A stretch of DNA of 64,000 bases from Paguma larvata (GCA_030068075.1 CM057841.1:36435030-36499029), one strand, 5' to 3'; counted from the first letter of the stretch, positions 43,995-55,714 are shown. A program made the numbers and translations. The notes: generated by a model not told the origin, from the sequence alone.

Positions 43995-45046
43995 GCCCCA
44001 ACCATGCTTGCCTTCACAACATGTTTCAGACAGGATGGGACTGGTAGTAGGGGACTTTTAGTAGGACCTTAATAAGTGTTATTAATGAATAAAGATATTC
44101 CTATGTCTATAGTTGATTAATTGGGTGTGTTCTCTCCTGCACTAAGACCACTGCTGCTGTTATTGTTGCTGAGGAGGAAGGGGAGGATGAGGATTATGAC
44201 AGTGGTTATGATATAACATTAGCAAAAACACTTTGTGTAATATTATATTCATGCACTATTCTAAGTTGTTTAACATGACTTTTTTGTTAGATCTTCAAAA
44301 CAGTTATCTGCAAAAACTAATGAATTAATTGTGGGCTATGGCAAGTCAGTTCTTCAGAATTACAGCTGATATCTTATGAAGAGAGAGAGAAAGAGGGAGA
44401 GAGACATTCCATGTTCAGTTACCAACTTGTATTAAAAAATCAGTTTTGTTTTATTCAGTATTCAGTGTTGATATAGTACTAGTTCAGGTTGTGTCTTGTT
44501 TTCGCCTGCCTTCCTATTTTTTTTCCTTAATGGTTTTATTATGTAAATAGTCATCTCTATTCTGCACTGTATTTTTTACATGTCATTCTGATTATTCCAT
44601 GATATGTAGCTTTATATTTACTTTATAAATTTCATGTCATGTCAGTAAGGCTATGCTCAAATATTTCCTTTCCATTCAGGAATAAGATTTACCGCATCCT
44701 TTCAAAACCTATTAGTACCAAGAATCTGAGGCCATGTTCAGAAATCTGATTCAAATTAGTTGAACTTTCCCTGCCTATCTTTTTACCTCTCCAGAATTAA
44801 TTTTTTTCTTCCAGATTCCCAACTCCTGGAAGAAAGAGGTGATACTTTTCTCTCATCAGCTTCCTTCCCACAAGATAAATACTGGCATCATTGGTGTATT
44901 GTTGGTTTTATTAACTACCACAGGAATCCACAGCCTAAATAAATCGGGTGGACCTTTCATGTTTCCTGAGTAACTGTTTCAGAAAGACAACAACCACCTC
45001 TTCTCTGCCATATTCTTCCTTCTCTTTTCTCATTATTTGCTTTTCT
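43995..45046. other. Unassigned stretch
   Basis: Short GA-rich patch at 44381-44405. No gene recognised. Confidence 0.4.
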
Positions 45047-45060
45047 TCCTGCTCATTAAA

Positions 45061-45266
45061 TTTTTTTTTTGTGATGTTTATTTATTTTTGAGATACAGAG
45101 TGTAAGTGAGGGAGGGGCAGAGAGAGAGGGAGACGCAGAATCTGAAGCAGGCTCCAGGCTCTGAGCTGTCAGTGCAGAGCCTGACCTGGGGCTCAAACCC
45201 ATGAACTGTGAGATCATGACCTGAGTCAAAGTCAAACGCTTAACCAACTGAGCCACCCAGGCCCCT
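45061..45266 (-). mobile_element. Felid CAN SINE
   Basis: Reverse-strand copy with poly-T tail and CACCCAGGCCCC head. Imperfect TSD TTCCTGCTCATTAAA (45046-45060) and TTTCTGCTCATTTTAAA (from 45268). Confidence 0.95.
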
Positions 45267-46030
45267 GTTTCTGCTCATTTTAAAAAGGATACCTAATACG
45301 TAGTGCAGTATCTGTTGCTTAGTTACTACTTATTATATATCAGAATTTTGAATAAAAATTTAGCTTTCATTTTGTTTTTATATTCTGAGGGCACTGTTGG
45401 TGCATAGCTTTGTGTAATTATTTAAGTAGATGTTTAAAATAATTATTCTTAACTAATCACAGTCCACTCAGTTAATATTGTGCTATGCCACATGAAATGC
45501 AAAAGACGCTGTAACTGTATAGTCCTATTTGTCCCTCATTCTTTGGCTTTTATTGCCATAGACACTAGAGCAGATCTAATAGTTTATAATCCCCATGATA
45601 TTGTGGGGTTTATATATCTTATAGTAGTAATCGGTAGGCATATATCTCATATACCAATTAGGAGAAGAAAACATATAGTATCTTTTACATTACATACAGA
45701 TTCACCATTCCTGCTATTCTTCATATTTTTCCCCCTACATCCATGCTCTGCATGGTATCATTTCCCTTGAGCCAGAAAGTGTTTTTTGTAATGTGGGTCT
45801 GTTGTGATGAATTCTCTATTTTAACATGGCCTTAATTTGCTTTTACGTTTGAAGGGTATGGTTTCAAGATCTAGAATTTTGACATGACATGTATTGAACC
45901 ATTTTAACACTATGAAGATGTTTTTGTACCATTGTCTTATAGATACTATTTTATTCTGATGGGAAGTTAGTCATCTCGTTTGCATGTATATAATGTGATT
46001 TCACTTTTCACATCTGGACCTGTCCATTTT

Positions 46031-47173
46031 TTTTATAGTTTATTTTCAAATTGGTTTACATATAACACCCAGTGTTCATCCCAACACGTGCCCTCTTTAA
46101 TGCCCGTCACCCCCTTTCCCCCCGCCCTCATCCCCCTTACCCTGAGTTTGTTCTTAGTCTTTGAGAGTCTCTTATGTTTTATCTCCCTCCCTCTCTGTGT
46201 CTTTTTTTCCATTCCCCTCTTCCCCTCCCCCTGGTTTTTGCTAAGTCTCTCAAAATCCACCTATGTGTGGAAACATGGTATCTGTCTTTTTCTGACTGAC
46301 TTATTTCACTTAACATAATACCTTCCAGTTCCATCCATGTTGCTACACATGGCCAGATTTCATTTTTTCTCATTGCCACATAGTAGTCCATTGTATATAT
46401 GTACCACATCTTCTTTATCCATTCGTCAGTTGATGGGCACTTGGTCTCTTTCCATGATTTGGCTATTGTCAAAAGTGCTGCTATGAACATTGGGGTACAC
46501 GTGGCCCTATGCATCAGCATTCCTGTGTCTCTTGGGTAGATTCCTAGCAGTGCTATTGCTGGGTCATAGAGTAGCTCTATTTTCATTTTTTCGAGGAAAC
46601 TCCACACCGTTTTCCAGAGTGGTTGCACCAGTTTGCATTCCCACCAACAGTGTAGGAGGGTGCCTGCTTCTCCACATCCCTGCCAGCATCTATAGTTTCC
46701 TGATTTATTCATTTTAGCCACTCTAACCGGTGTGAGGTGGTATCTCAGTGTGGTTTTGATTTGTGTTTCCCTGACGATGAGTGACTTTGAGCATCGTTTC
46801 ATGTGTCTGTTGACCATCTGGATGTCCTCTTTGGAGAAGTGTCTATTCATATCTTCCGCCCGTTTCTTCACTGGATTATTCGTTTTTCGGGTGTGGAGTT
46901 TGGTAAGTTCTTTATAGATTTTAGAGACTAGTCCTTTATCCGATATGTCATTTGCAATTATCCTTTCCCATTCCGTCGGTTGTCTATTAGTTTTGTTGGT
47001 TGTTTCCTTTGCCATGCAGAAGCTTTTTATCTTGATGAGGTCCCAATAGTTCATTTTTGCTTTAAATTCCCTCGCCTTTGGAGATGTGTCACGTAGGAAA
47101 TTGCTGCGGCTCAGGTCAAAGAGGTTTTTTCCTGCTTTCTCCTCTAGGATTTTGATGGTTTCCTGTCTCACCT
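46031..47173 (-). mobile_element. Young felid L1, 5'-truncated, with perfect TSD
   Basis: Minus-strand 3' part of an L1: an open ORF2 C-terminus, a short 3' UTR and an A-rich end (plus strand TTTTATAGTTTATTTTCAAA). The TSD is 18 of 18, TCTGGACCTGTCCATTTT at 46013-46030 and 47174-47191, and ends in TTTT/A as L1 endonuclease prefers. The long open frame and perfect TSD indicate recent insertion by target-primed reverse transcription. It lacks the promoter, ORF1 and the endonuclease and RT domains, so it cannot move itself. Confidence 0.95.
46179..47171 (-). pseudogene. LINE-1 ORF2 protein, C-terminal 330 codons (truncated)
   Basis: This frame is the C-terminal part of L1 ORF2p, the endonuclease/reverse transcriptase that copies L1 RNA into new sites. 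A full ORF2p is about 1,275 residues, so roughly the last quarter is present. Residues 39-46 (AKMNYWDL) and 50-60 sit in the region after the RT domain. Residues 162-179 hold the zinc-knuckle-like motif CX3CX7HX4C (C162, C166, H174, C179). Residues 271-277 (YTMDYYV) and 291-300 are typical near the end. No stop or frameshift interrupts it. There is no true start: the frame begins at the truncation point, and the first codon is GTG on the minus strand. With no promoter it is not expected to be expressed as a protein. Confidence 0.95.
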
Positions 47174-48225
47174 TCTGGACCTGTCCATTTTATATGAAAA
47201 TGAGAAAGTGAAAATGCTATTTGCTGTGATAGTTCCATTCATTTCTGAAAGAATTGGTTAGAACATCAGTATCTGTAATTACGAGAGCCTCTATCTGGGC
47301 TCATGTTGTCTTTCATTAGTTAAGTATAACTGAGCATTTTCTTTGGTTATGTACCCCTTATCTTTGGTTTTCACTTCCCGACTCTGGTGTACCCAGATAT
47401 AATTGTCTTTGTTCTTCTCTTGCTTGGTGTTTGATGAGTTTTGTATTTTGTTTTATTTTTTTTTCAACTTAGTGTGTCTCACAAAATTTTGGAATTTTAA
47501 AGCTATTATTCTTTCAAGAGGTTTTTTGTTTGTTTGTTTGTTGTTTTTTCAATTCCATTCTTTTTCTTCTCTTCTTTTGGGACTCAAATTACATATATTT
47601 TAGACAGCTTCATGTGGTCTTGGATTCAATGATGTTCTTTTGTTTTATTTCATAAATATGCTTTTTTTTCCCTATTTTTTAGCTTGGATAATTTATATTT
47701 GTATTCATCTATCTTAAGTTTTACTGACCGTTCCTTCCACCATCTCAAAATTGATCTTAAGCCCATGAGGGGGATAATTTTTTAGTTCAGATATTGTATA
47801 GGTCTAGAATTTTCATTTAGTACTTTTTGCTGTTTCTGTTTTTCTCTTATTATTCCCCATCTATTTATTCACTTTAACTAACTAATCTTTGAGTTATCAC
47901 ACATATTTATAATAAGTGCTTTAAAGTCCTTATCTACAAATACCAACATCTGGACCTTCTATTGGTCAGTTTTTATTCTTTACTTTTTTCTCTTGACTTT
48001 TTTCTCAGATTTTTTGTGAATCTGTGCAAATCTAGTATTTTTTTAATTGTTTACAGGGCTTTGTAGGTGATGTATTCTGGAGAGGCTCCAGATTCTGTTC
48101 TCTTTTCCTGAACAATGTTGATTTTTTTATCTGGTAGTTCAGAAAAAAAAAACTTCATGGCTTTACTCAAACTCCAAATCATATCTCCTCTGACGTGGGT
48201 AGCAGATGAAATAGCTGAGGTTCGC

Positions 48226-48297
48226 CCTTCCTTCCTTCCTTCCTTCCTTCCTTCCTTCCTTCCTTCCTTCCTTCCTTCCTTCCTTCCTTCCTTCCTC
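48226..48297. repeat. (TTCC)n microsatellite, about 18 units
   Basis: 72 bp of near-perfect CTTC repeats. Frames through it encode only LPSF or KEGR repeats. Confidence 0.97.
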
Positions 48298-48624
48298 CCA
48301 GTCTCCCAGGTACTTCTTTTGCTGGAAAACATGGCACCTCTCATGCATTAATATGCCTAGTTTCAGGGCTTAGTCAGGGATCTGGGCGGAGTTGTTGAGA
48401 GCAGATTTCGAACATTCTCTTCTGTGGTTCCTACCATCTGTGTTTCTCTCTCATACTGCACATACTCTGGCAGACTCAGACTCCCTCCTTCCATTTCTAA
48501 AGACAGTAAGTGTGTGGGTTTGTGCTTAAATCTAGCCACACAGTCCTGGTAAACTGGAATGTGCACTCAGGCCACATGGATATGAAATTTACTCAGTGAG
48601 GCTTCCTTCTTTTCTTAGTTTCTG

Positions 48625-50555
48625 ACCACTTTTTCTCTTATTCCAGTATGTTCATACAGCTGGGATTTTTTTGTGTTTTATTTTATTTTATTTTATTTTG
48701 GTTAAGATTTTATCATTGTTATCTGTGAGGTGATTAATGCAAGCTACTTTGTTATTACTAAAAGAGGAACTCTTGCTTCTACTACAGTTTTAATCTTTTT
48801 TTTCTAATTAGATACACCTAATGAAGTATTTCTGCCACCAGTTTCCTTTTTTTTTTCCCCTATTTTTTTCTGAGATTGCAGCATTATGGCTACAGACTAG
48901 GAGAACTGAAAGTTCCTGGCTAATTTAGCCAATAATATAGAATGTTAATGACTAGAGAGAGAATGTGTAGAGAATTAGCAGTGTAGTACATTATGCAATA
49001 GGTTTTCTAGTTCCTTGGTCTCTAGTGATGTTTTTGGTTTCAGTGACACTGGGTCGTCAGGATAGATTTCTACCCATAGTGACAGATATGAGTCTACCAA
49101 TACTGGGAGGTATGAATTTTACTGCTTCCCCACAAACCTGTACCTTGTTTCTTTGCTGTTCTTTTATATGTATCTTGCTTAATGATTGTTTATAGCTATG
49201 AACGACCTTAATACTGGTTAAAATCATTGGACTTTCATGTCTCTGAAACCAAACTAATTATTTAATCGTGCCACATCTTTACCTTTACCAGGACAAGTGA
49301 GTCAGCACACACTGATCCCGCATTGCTTTCTGCCTTTTGTGTTGTAGCATCCTAGAAAAAGACTTCTCCGTAGTTAAAAATCTATCCTCAATAATTTTAC
49401 ACATTTGGCAGTTTGAGAAGGAAAGGTATAGACATATTTCAACAATTAAGTTTTAATATTTCATAGAGATGTGTTATAGTGTTTGCAAACAACAAATAAT
49501 CTCCAGATCTCTGAACATTAACTTTTATTTAACTAGGTATTTATTTAAATGGAACTATTTGGGGGAGAGAGTAAGCATGCAAGAGCATTATTTATTAAAG
49601 CCATAGGACCCACACATAAATTCCGCTTCAAAAAATGATGGCCACGCAATCAGTCCTGTTTTGATACTCTTTCAGTGTGAGTCTTTCATTGAATCCATAA
49701 AGATTCAAATTCTTTATGGATCAGAGAGGATGCAAAGATAATAAACTGGTATATCTTACTAAATAATGTCTTTATGACAAACAAAACAAAACCCTTCTGT
49801 TGTTTCTCACGCAAATTGTTTTAGTTCCCATCTCCTGAGAGGTTAAACCTGTGCTTTAATCATGACTCTCCTCTCATTATCACAACAAACAAATGCTTAC
49901 ATTAAATGTATTATTTCTGAGAGCCATCTGTCAACGTTTCACTATGAACGTAGCTGAGCTATAGATTTGCGAGGCCTGATACCACACATACTATGGGCCG
50001 CTTCATCTCTAGTTCATTTCTGGGGCACCACAGGCCATTTTTCAAGCAAGCAATAATCTACGTGACTAGATCGTTGATCAAAGGATTCTGTCAGACAGGA
50101 TGACTATTGTAGGTAGCAGCGAATAACTAAAATGAACACAAACAGCCATTCTCCTTGGCCCATTGAATCTTTCTTAAACTCAGACAAATCTTCATTTTAA
50201 TCTATTTCTAAATCATGTCTACTAGCCTGATACAGGTAGTGTGAAGGTATGGAAGCATGAAACAGCAAATGCACTTGGAGAAATTCAAAGAGTCAGGGGT
50301 AGTGAGGTAAGGAAAGGGCGACTGGGGTACACTCTAGAGAGATGAGTTTGAAAATGTCGTCAAAAGCTATGTAATGTGGGTCTTACATGATAAATAAGGG
50401 GAGATGGTCATTTAAGGATTTTGGCAAGAAAGTGACATGACTGGCTGTGCATTTTTAAAAAGGTTAGTCTACTAGTCTTCTCAGTTCAGAGCACTATTGC
50501 TCAGGGGGAGTGTTTGGAAGTGTTTTCTGTGTGTGTCTGGAGGGAAGCATTTAAA
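48625..50555. other. Repeat-poor stretch, no gene recognised
   Basis: A (TTTTA)n patch lies at 48674-48700. A perfect 11-bp hairpin, ATCCATAAAGA/TCTTTATGGAT (49693-49703, 49711-49721), is present. The stretch near 50330-50470 (ACATGATAAATAAGGGGAG...AAGAAAGTGACATGACTGGC) vaguely recalls an old mammalian repeat. Confidence 0.4.
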
Positions 50556-50562
50556 AAAATAA

Positions 50563-51280
50563 ATCTTTCTATTTTTGAATAATTTTAGCTTTACAGAAAA
50601 ATCTGTGAAGTGAGTATAGAGAATTCCATGTGTTTCTCACCTAATTTCCCCTATTGTTAATATCTTATATTACCGTAGTACATTTATCAGACCTAACACT
50701 GTTGCATTACTATTAACTAAATTTCAGACTTCATTAGGATGTCACCAGTTTTTCCATTTATGCCCTCTTTTTGTTCCAGGCTCCATATTAGTATATTACT
50801 TGCCTTAAATGGTCATGTCACTTTCGTGTCCTCTGGTCTGTAAAATTACTCCACTTTTCTTTATTATTTGTGACCTTGACAGTTTTAGGAGTACTGACTG
50901 ATCAGACACTATATAGAATGCCCCCTCAGTTTGGGTTTTTCTAATATTTTTTTTCATGAATAGATCAGAGTTTTATCTTTTTTTTTTTTTTTGAGAAAAT
51001 ATCACAAAGACTAAGCATCCTTCTTATCAGACTATATTAGGGGTACATGATATCCAAATGACAGCACTGGTGGATAATATGCTTTATCATATGGTTAAGA
51101 TGGTGTGTGCCAGATTCATTTACCATAAAGTTGCTATTTTTTGTTTCTTACTCAATTTATTGCAAAACAATCCTAAATGTAGTCCAACAGCAGTGGAGAA
51201 AGGATGAAACTCCACTTCCTGGATGAAGAGTATCTACATATATTATTTGGAATTCTTCTGTGAGGAAACTGTCTTTTTTC
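50563..51280. mobile_element. Ancient L1M-related sequence
   Basis: ATTTTAGCTTTACAGAAAAA, TTTCCCCTATTGTTAATATC, AACTAAATTTCAGACTTCAT, TGACCTTGACAGTTTTAGGA, GAGTACTGACTGATCAGACA and ATTTGGAATTCTTCTGTGAG follow a pattern I recall from old L1M elements. Orientation uncertain. Confidence 0.6.
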
Positions 51281-51417
51281 TTAGGAAGCATTTTTTTATT
51301 ATCACAATGGCTAGAGATATTGTTGATATTTATTGAGCAGGATCCAGGGAAGCTAAGGATCCTGCAGTCTGTGGGTTTCTAAACACCAGTAACCTTTCCT
51401 TTGAGAAGTAGTCTAGC

Positions 51418-51885
51418 ACATGCATTCTCAGTGGGAGTGATATTACCCCACTGGTTCTGGGGGGGTGTGAAAATTGGTTCTGGGCGGGGGAGCAGAAAAA
51501 ATCTTTCTCTTGTTACGTTTTATAAGGCCCAGATTCTCAAACAATAAATGAATAGATATATGGTGTTCCTGCAGTATTAAAATTTCATGGGGGCATCTGG
51601 GTGACTTAGTCGGTTAAGCATCGTCTTTACCTCAAGTCATGATCTAAGGGTTTATGGGTTTGAGCCCCACATTGGATTCCGTGCTGACAGCTCAGAACCT
51701 GGAGCCTGCTTTAGATTCTGTGACTTCCTCTCTCTCTCTCCTCCTACCCCACTCACACTCTGTCTCTGTCTCTCTCAAAAATAAATAAAACATTAAAAAA
51801 TTTTCATGGAGGATAATTAGGAAAAATATATCTAAAAAGTATTCTTAAGGGGTTGATGATGGGGAAAAAAAGGTAGAGAAATACT
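51418..51885. mobile_element. Possible hAT-type MITE, split by a SINE
   Basis: The left end, CACATGCATTCTCAGTGGG, and the right end, GTAGAGAAATACTGG, look like decayed inverted termini. Candidate 8-bp TSD GTCTAGCA / GCCTAGTC. Family not identified. Confidence 0.35.
51588..51797 (+). mobile_element. Felid CAN SINE
   Basis: Head GGGGGCATCTGGGTGACTTAG, tail AAAAATAAATAAAACATTAA. Flanked by TSD AAAATTTCATGG (to about 51589) and AAAATTTTCATGG (from about 51797). Confidence 0.95.
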
Positions 51886-51894
51886 GGCCTAGTC

Positions 51895-53380
51895 AACGAG
51901 TAGCAAATGTGTTGAACTATACAAGAGGAGAGAGACAGGGCAAGGAGGGGTAAGGGTAGCAAGGAACATAATACTTCAGTTGACTTCCTGATCAGGCGTA
52001 TTATGGACATAAATGAAGATCCTGTTTCTTTTTGTACAAAAGTGGTTTGTATGTGGTTTTTGTATTACTGCCTTTTAAAAATTATAGTCACTCAGAATGC
52101 AGCATGAAGTTATTAAAAATATTATAGGAAAATAACAAATTATATTTCATATGACAATTTTTCCCAAAGCCAATACAATTTTGAAATGCACTGCTACTGT
52201 ATGATGAAATTCTTCATACTTTTCCATGTTTTTGCTGTAATTTTCCTGTAGCTTTCCAGACATTCTCTGGAGAACTAAAGTTCTGAGTCACTGGACTCCA
52301 TAAAACAATGGAGTGACCATTATACATTTTTTTTGCCTCTTTTTCTGGGTTAACTCAGACAGATGCCTTGAGTTATAGCTTCCAAATGTTGTGCTTTTTT
52401 TTAAAAGAAAAATCTGAGAGGCAAATAAAGTTAAATTTTTTGATGGGAGTGGTAAAGAATGAAAACCAAACATATATATATGTTCTTCTTTTAATGTAGT
52501 CTTATGATAAGTGCTTAGATACTTTGCAAAACAGAAGGAAGTATAAAGAATAATTATGCCATATAATTTTGTTATAATTTTAGTACTTTGCTCTCCAATT
52601 CTTCCCATGACTATAAATATATTTTGTATAATGTTTACTTTTTAATAACTGTAATATACCAGCATTTAAGATATACATTTTTCAATCAAACTTTCTTTTC
52701 CTTTTCATTATTCAGTGAATTCTTTACACTCAAATAGCCTCAACTTAATATTACTTGCCTTCTTTTATGAGCAACTCTATCATTCTTCCCTTTCCAGCTT
52801 CATGACCTTTAGCTATGTGAATTATCTAAGGCTGCCCTTTAAACACCATTCTTCCATGGACAAAGCACAAAGAGGAGTTTAAAAAAAATCAGTGAGTATT
52901 ATTTAGTACAATGCAAAACCTTGAATGATCATGGAAATGAGTAGTTATATTTAAATGCATCTCACAGCTAGACGTGTGTATACATTATAATGACACCAAA
53001 ATAGAGGTCTTAAGTAAGTTCAAGGATCCCAGTCAGGATTTATGACTTCCCAGGGTATTGAAATAAGTATGAAATTAGATTGCCAAACCACTGATCTTTG
53101 AAGAATAATAGGGAGTGGAAGAGGAACAGGAGACTGAGGGCAGAAAAGTGATATCCTGATTTTCAAAAACACAAGGAAGTTATATTCCTTAAACAATGAG
53201 CTGTGAGCATGACATTAACACTCAATGAAGTTGACATTTTTGTTAAATATGACTGCTTCACCTACATTCTCACTTCCTAAGGCTATTACAAACTTCCTTT
53301 CAGTCTATCCTTTTTCTGAGTCTCAGGTCATATGCTTTGGTGGTTTTCGTGGTGGTTGTGATGGAAGTTAACCCTACTTC
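51895..53380. other. Repeat-poor stretch, no gene recognised
   Basis: Only simple AT-rich sequence and short T runs are evident; no gene signal. Confidence 0.4.
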
Positions 53381-53384
53381 CACT

Positions 53385-53760
53385 TCTGTAGATGGGTTCT
53401 GAGTGACTTAAGACAATCTGTATATTTTACTTCCCTGTTCTGAGTGATTTGTTGATGTGTGGGCATGTGACACACTTGGACAATTGAGAAATATGGCCAG
53501 AACTGGTTTTATCCACTGGGAGAGAGTAACCTCTCTCTGCATTATAACTTATGAATCTGAGAGCATATGAGGTCTGTAGGTGCTACAGTTTTAATGTGGC
53601 CACAGAAGAGAACATGGCAGATAACGAAGCCAACAAAGATGATGGAATAAGCAATAGAGAATCCTGTCTTGATGTTATTATGGGAATCTCTTAGTCTGAC
53701 CAGGGCTGAGGACAGACCAACGATTCAAATGTTAAGTTATGTAATTTTGAGAAGTCTCAT
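53385..53760 (+). repeat. Possible ancient interspersed repeat, family not named
   Basis: GGGCATGTGACACACTTGG, GAACATGGCAGATAACGAAG and CCAACAAAGATGATGGAATA appear in the same order as a comparable block at 27200-27510. Confidence 0.35.
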
Positions 53761-53764
53761 TTGC

Positions 53765-54180
53765 CTTGCTTCCTTCTGATTACTTTATATCCTCTGCTTT
53801 GGAGTATGAGTTTTCCTTAGTACTTTTTTTTTTTAATTTTTTAAAAACTTAAAAAAAATCTTACTGTACTCAAAAACATTCTTCTTGGGTAATATTACCA
53901 ACCTCCATGGTTTCAGTGATAATCTTTATACTGATGGTGCCCAAATATTTATTGATATTTTCCTAAGTGACGAGTATCTATTTGCAGGAGTCTCCTGAAT
54001 TTATCTAATTGAGAATACTTCAGAATATTTTATCTTCTCCCAGTGGTGACATGGTCTCCTGTAATCTCAATTTCAGTTAATAGAATTGCCATCCACCTAT
54101 TTTCTCTAAGTACCACTTGTAACAACCTTGATACATTCCAATATTCACCCTTAAATTCTATCTCTCATCACATTAGATCA
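53765..54180. other. Unassigned AT-rich stretch
   Basis: No gene or named repeat. Confidence 0.4.
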
Positions 54181-54184
54181 ATTA

Positions 54185-54357
54185 TTCTCAAACTTAACAT
54201 ACATTAGACTTACTTGGGGCACCTGTAGATTTCAATTTTTTCTCCTTCTACCAAAATTTTAGTTAATTTGGACTGGGTTGGAGTACAGGAATGTGTATTT
54301 TTATCAAGCTCCTCAGGTGATTCTGATATATTGTCTATAGACCATACTGTGAGAAAA
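54185..54357 (+). mobile_element. MER5A hAT-type MITE
   Basis: TTATTCTCAAACTTAACATA, CATTAGACTTACTTGGGGCA, CTCCTCAGGTGATTCTGATA and the terminal CCATACTGTGAGAAAAA match the MER5A layout with imperfect inverse ends. Confidence 0.7.
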
Positions 54358-54359
54358 AT

Positions 54360-55350
54360 TACATTTAGATAATCAATTTTGGGGGGCCAAGTTTATGACA
54401 TTACATTTGTATCCTCAACTTTTGGGAAAGTGCTTTATACAAAGTAATTGATTAAAATATTAGAAAAATGAATGAATACTCAATACAGCAAATGAAAATG
54501 CCACTAGTTTGGCCATTTCTATCATTAAATCTGCCACTTCTTTTATCTGCTAAGAATTAATCTATGACATTAAACTTAGTAGAATTTTTGAGTGATGTCT
54601 GAACATTTGTGTTCAGTAGTGGGCATATGCCCAAATACTTTTTTAGGAGAGAAAGAAAACAAAACATTTAAAGAACCAGTAGACTACTCCCTCATGATAT
54701 TTTACTTTTACTCTAAAAAATATATGCCTTATCAATATTCTCTTTTTTACAACTATTTCCCATACTTCCATGGGAGCTCCTTTTGGAAAACACAAATCTA
54801 TATATGTCATTCCTTTTAGAAACCTTTATGTAATGTCATTTCCTAGTGGCTAACATCTCTAGATGCCAATCTCTTTTATGACTAGATGCCATTGTATGTG
54901 ATGCTCCTTTGGAATGACTTACTCTCTCTATTTTGAAAAAAAATCATATGTGTTTTTGGGAGGGGGGTGGTGGGTGGATAGATAGATAGATAGATTAATA
55001 GGTAGATGGATAGCTTACTTCCATCAAATGGCCCTTTTCAGTAAGGCTGGGACTGCCCCCATTCCCTATCAAGCAAAAGTATTTGCTTCGTCCTATCCAA
55101 CTCTGAGAAGAGCTTTTAGAGGTGTTTTTTTTTTTTTTTAATTTCTTTTGTATCTCATAGGATATCCTGTAAAGTCATATTCTATTTTTCCCATCTGCAT
55201 ACCTTTCTTTGCACATCTGACAGTTATATTTGCCAGAGTTACTAGACACCTTGGTAGTAGTCAAATATACTCACATAGCAAGCTATTGGAGGCCTAGATG
55301 GGCAGGGTCACAATGGTTCACAAAATGAATGTCTAAAATTCTCATGGCTC
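54360..55350. other. Unassigned stretch with GATA tract
   Basis: (GATA)n-like units at 54976-55015 and a T14 run at 55125-55139. No gene recognised. Confidence 0.4.
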
Positions 55351-55362
55351 ATGGATCATGGC

Positions 55363-55505
55363 TCATGGTGTTAGCAACCTTCCATGGGATGGATAATTTC
55401 TAAAAGAAATGCTGCTAGGATGTCAAAAATTAAAATAACCTCTACACCGTAGTTTTAAGATAAACATTAGGGGTGCCTGGGTGGCTCAGTTGGTAAAGCG
55501 TCTGA
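55363..55505. repeat. Duplicated segment, copy A (donor-like)
   Basis: TCATGGTGTTAGCAACCTTC through the head of the next SINE (GGTGCCTGGGTGGCTC) matches 56544-56694 almost base for base. Just upstream are short CTCATGG units (55341-55369). Confidence 0.85.
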
Positions 55506-55697
55506 GTCTTGATTTTGGCTCAGATGGTGATCTCACGATTTGTGAGATTGAGCCCCACGTCACACTCTGACTTACAGCACAGAACCTTCTTGGGATTTTG
55601 TGTGTGTCTCTCTCTTTTTCTGACCCTCCTCTGCTTGCATTCATTCAGTCTCTCTCTCTCTTTCTTTCAAAATAAATAAACATTAAAAAAAGGAAAA
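55470..55697 (+). mobile_element. Felid CAN SINE
   Basis: Complete copy (GGGTGCCTGGGTGGCTCAG to AAATAAATAAACATTAAAA). TSD AAGATAAACATTA at 55457-55469 and AAGATAAACATCA at 55698-55710. Confidence 0.95.
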
Positions 55698-55714
55698 AAG
55701 ATAAACATCAAGCC

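Larger units (their letters stand above)
46005..47345. repeat. Unnamed interspersed repeat, copy B (split by L1)
   Basis: The two parts, 46005-46030 and 47174-47345, together resemble copy A at 43829-43990. Shared blocks: CTGGACCTGTCC, TGAAAATGCT, AAAGAATTGGT, TTGTCTTTCATTAGTTAAGT. They flank the L1 at 46031-47173. Confidence 0.55.
45470..48620. mobile_element. Ancient L1M-type LINE sequence, twice interrupted
   Basis: Blocks recur in the order seen in old L1M elements: GTAATGTGGGTCTGTTGTGA, ATGAATTCTCTATTTTAACA, CATTGTCTTATAGATACTAT and GATGGGAAGTTAGTCATCTC before the interruption, then ATCTTTGGTTTTCACTTCC, GGGACTCAAATTACATATAT and AGTGCTTTAAAGTCCTTATC after it. The interruption (about 46005-47345) holds an unnamed repeat, which in turn holds a young L1. 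I am unsure of the subfamily, the right-hand end and the orientation. Confidence 0.5.

Noticed and set aside
48051..48351. Frames with Lys-Glu-Gly-Arg or Leu-Pro-Ser-Phe repeats
   Set aside because: Translation of the (TTCC)n tract.
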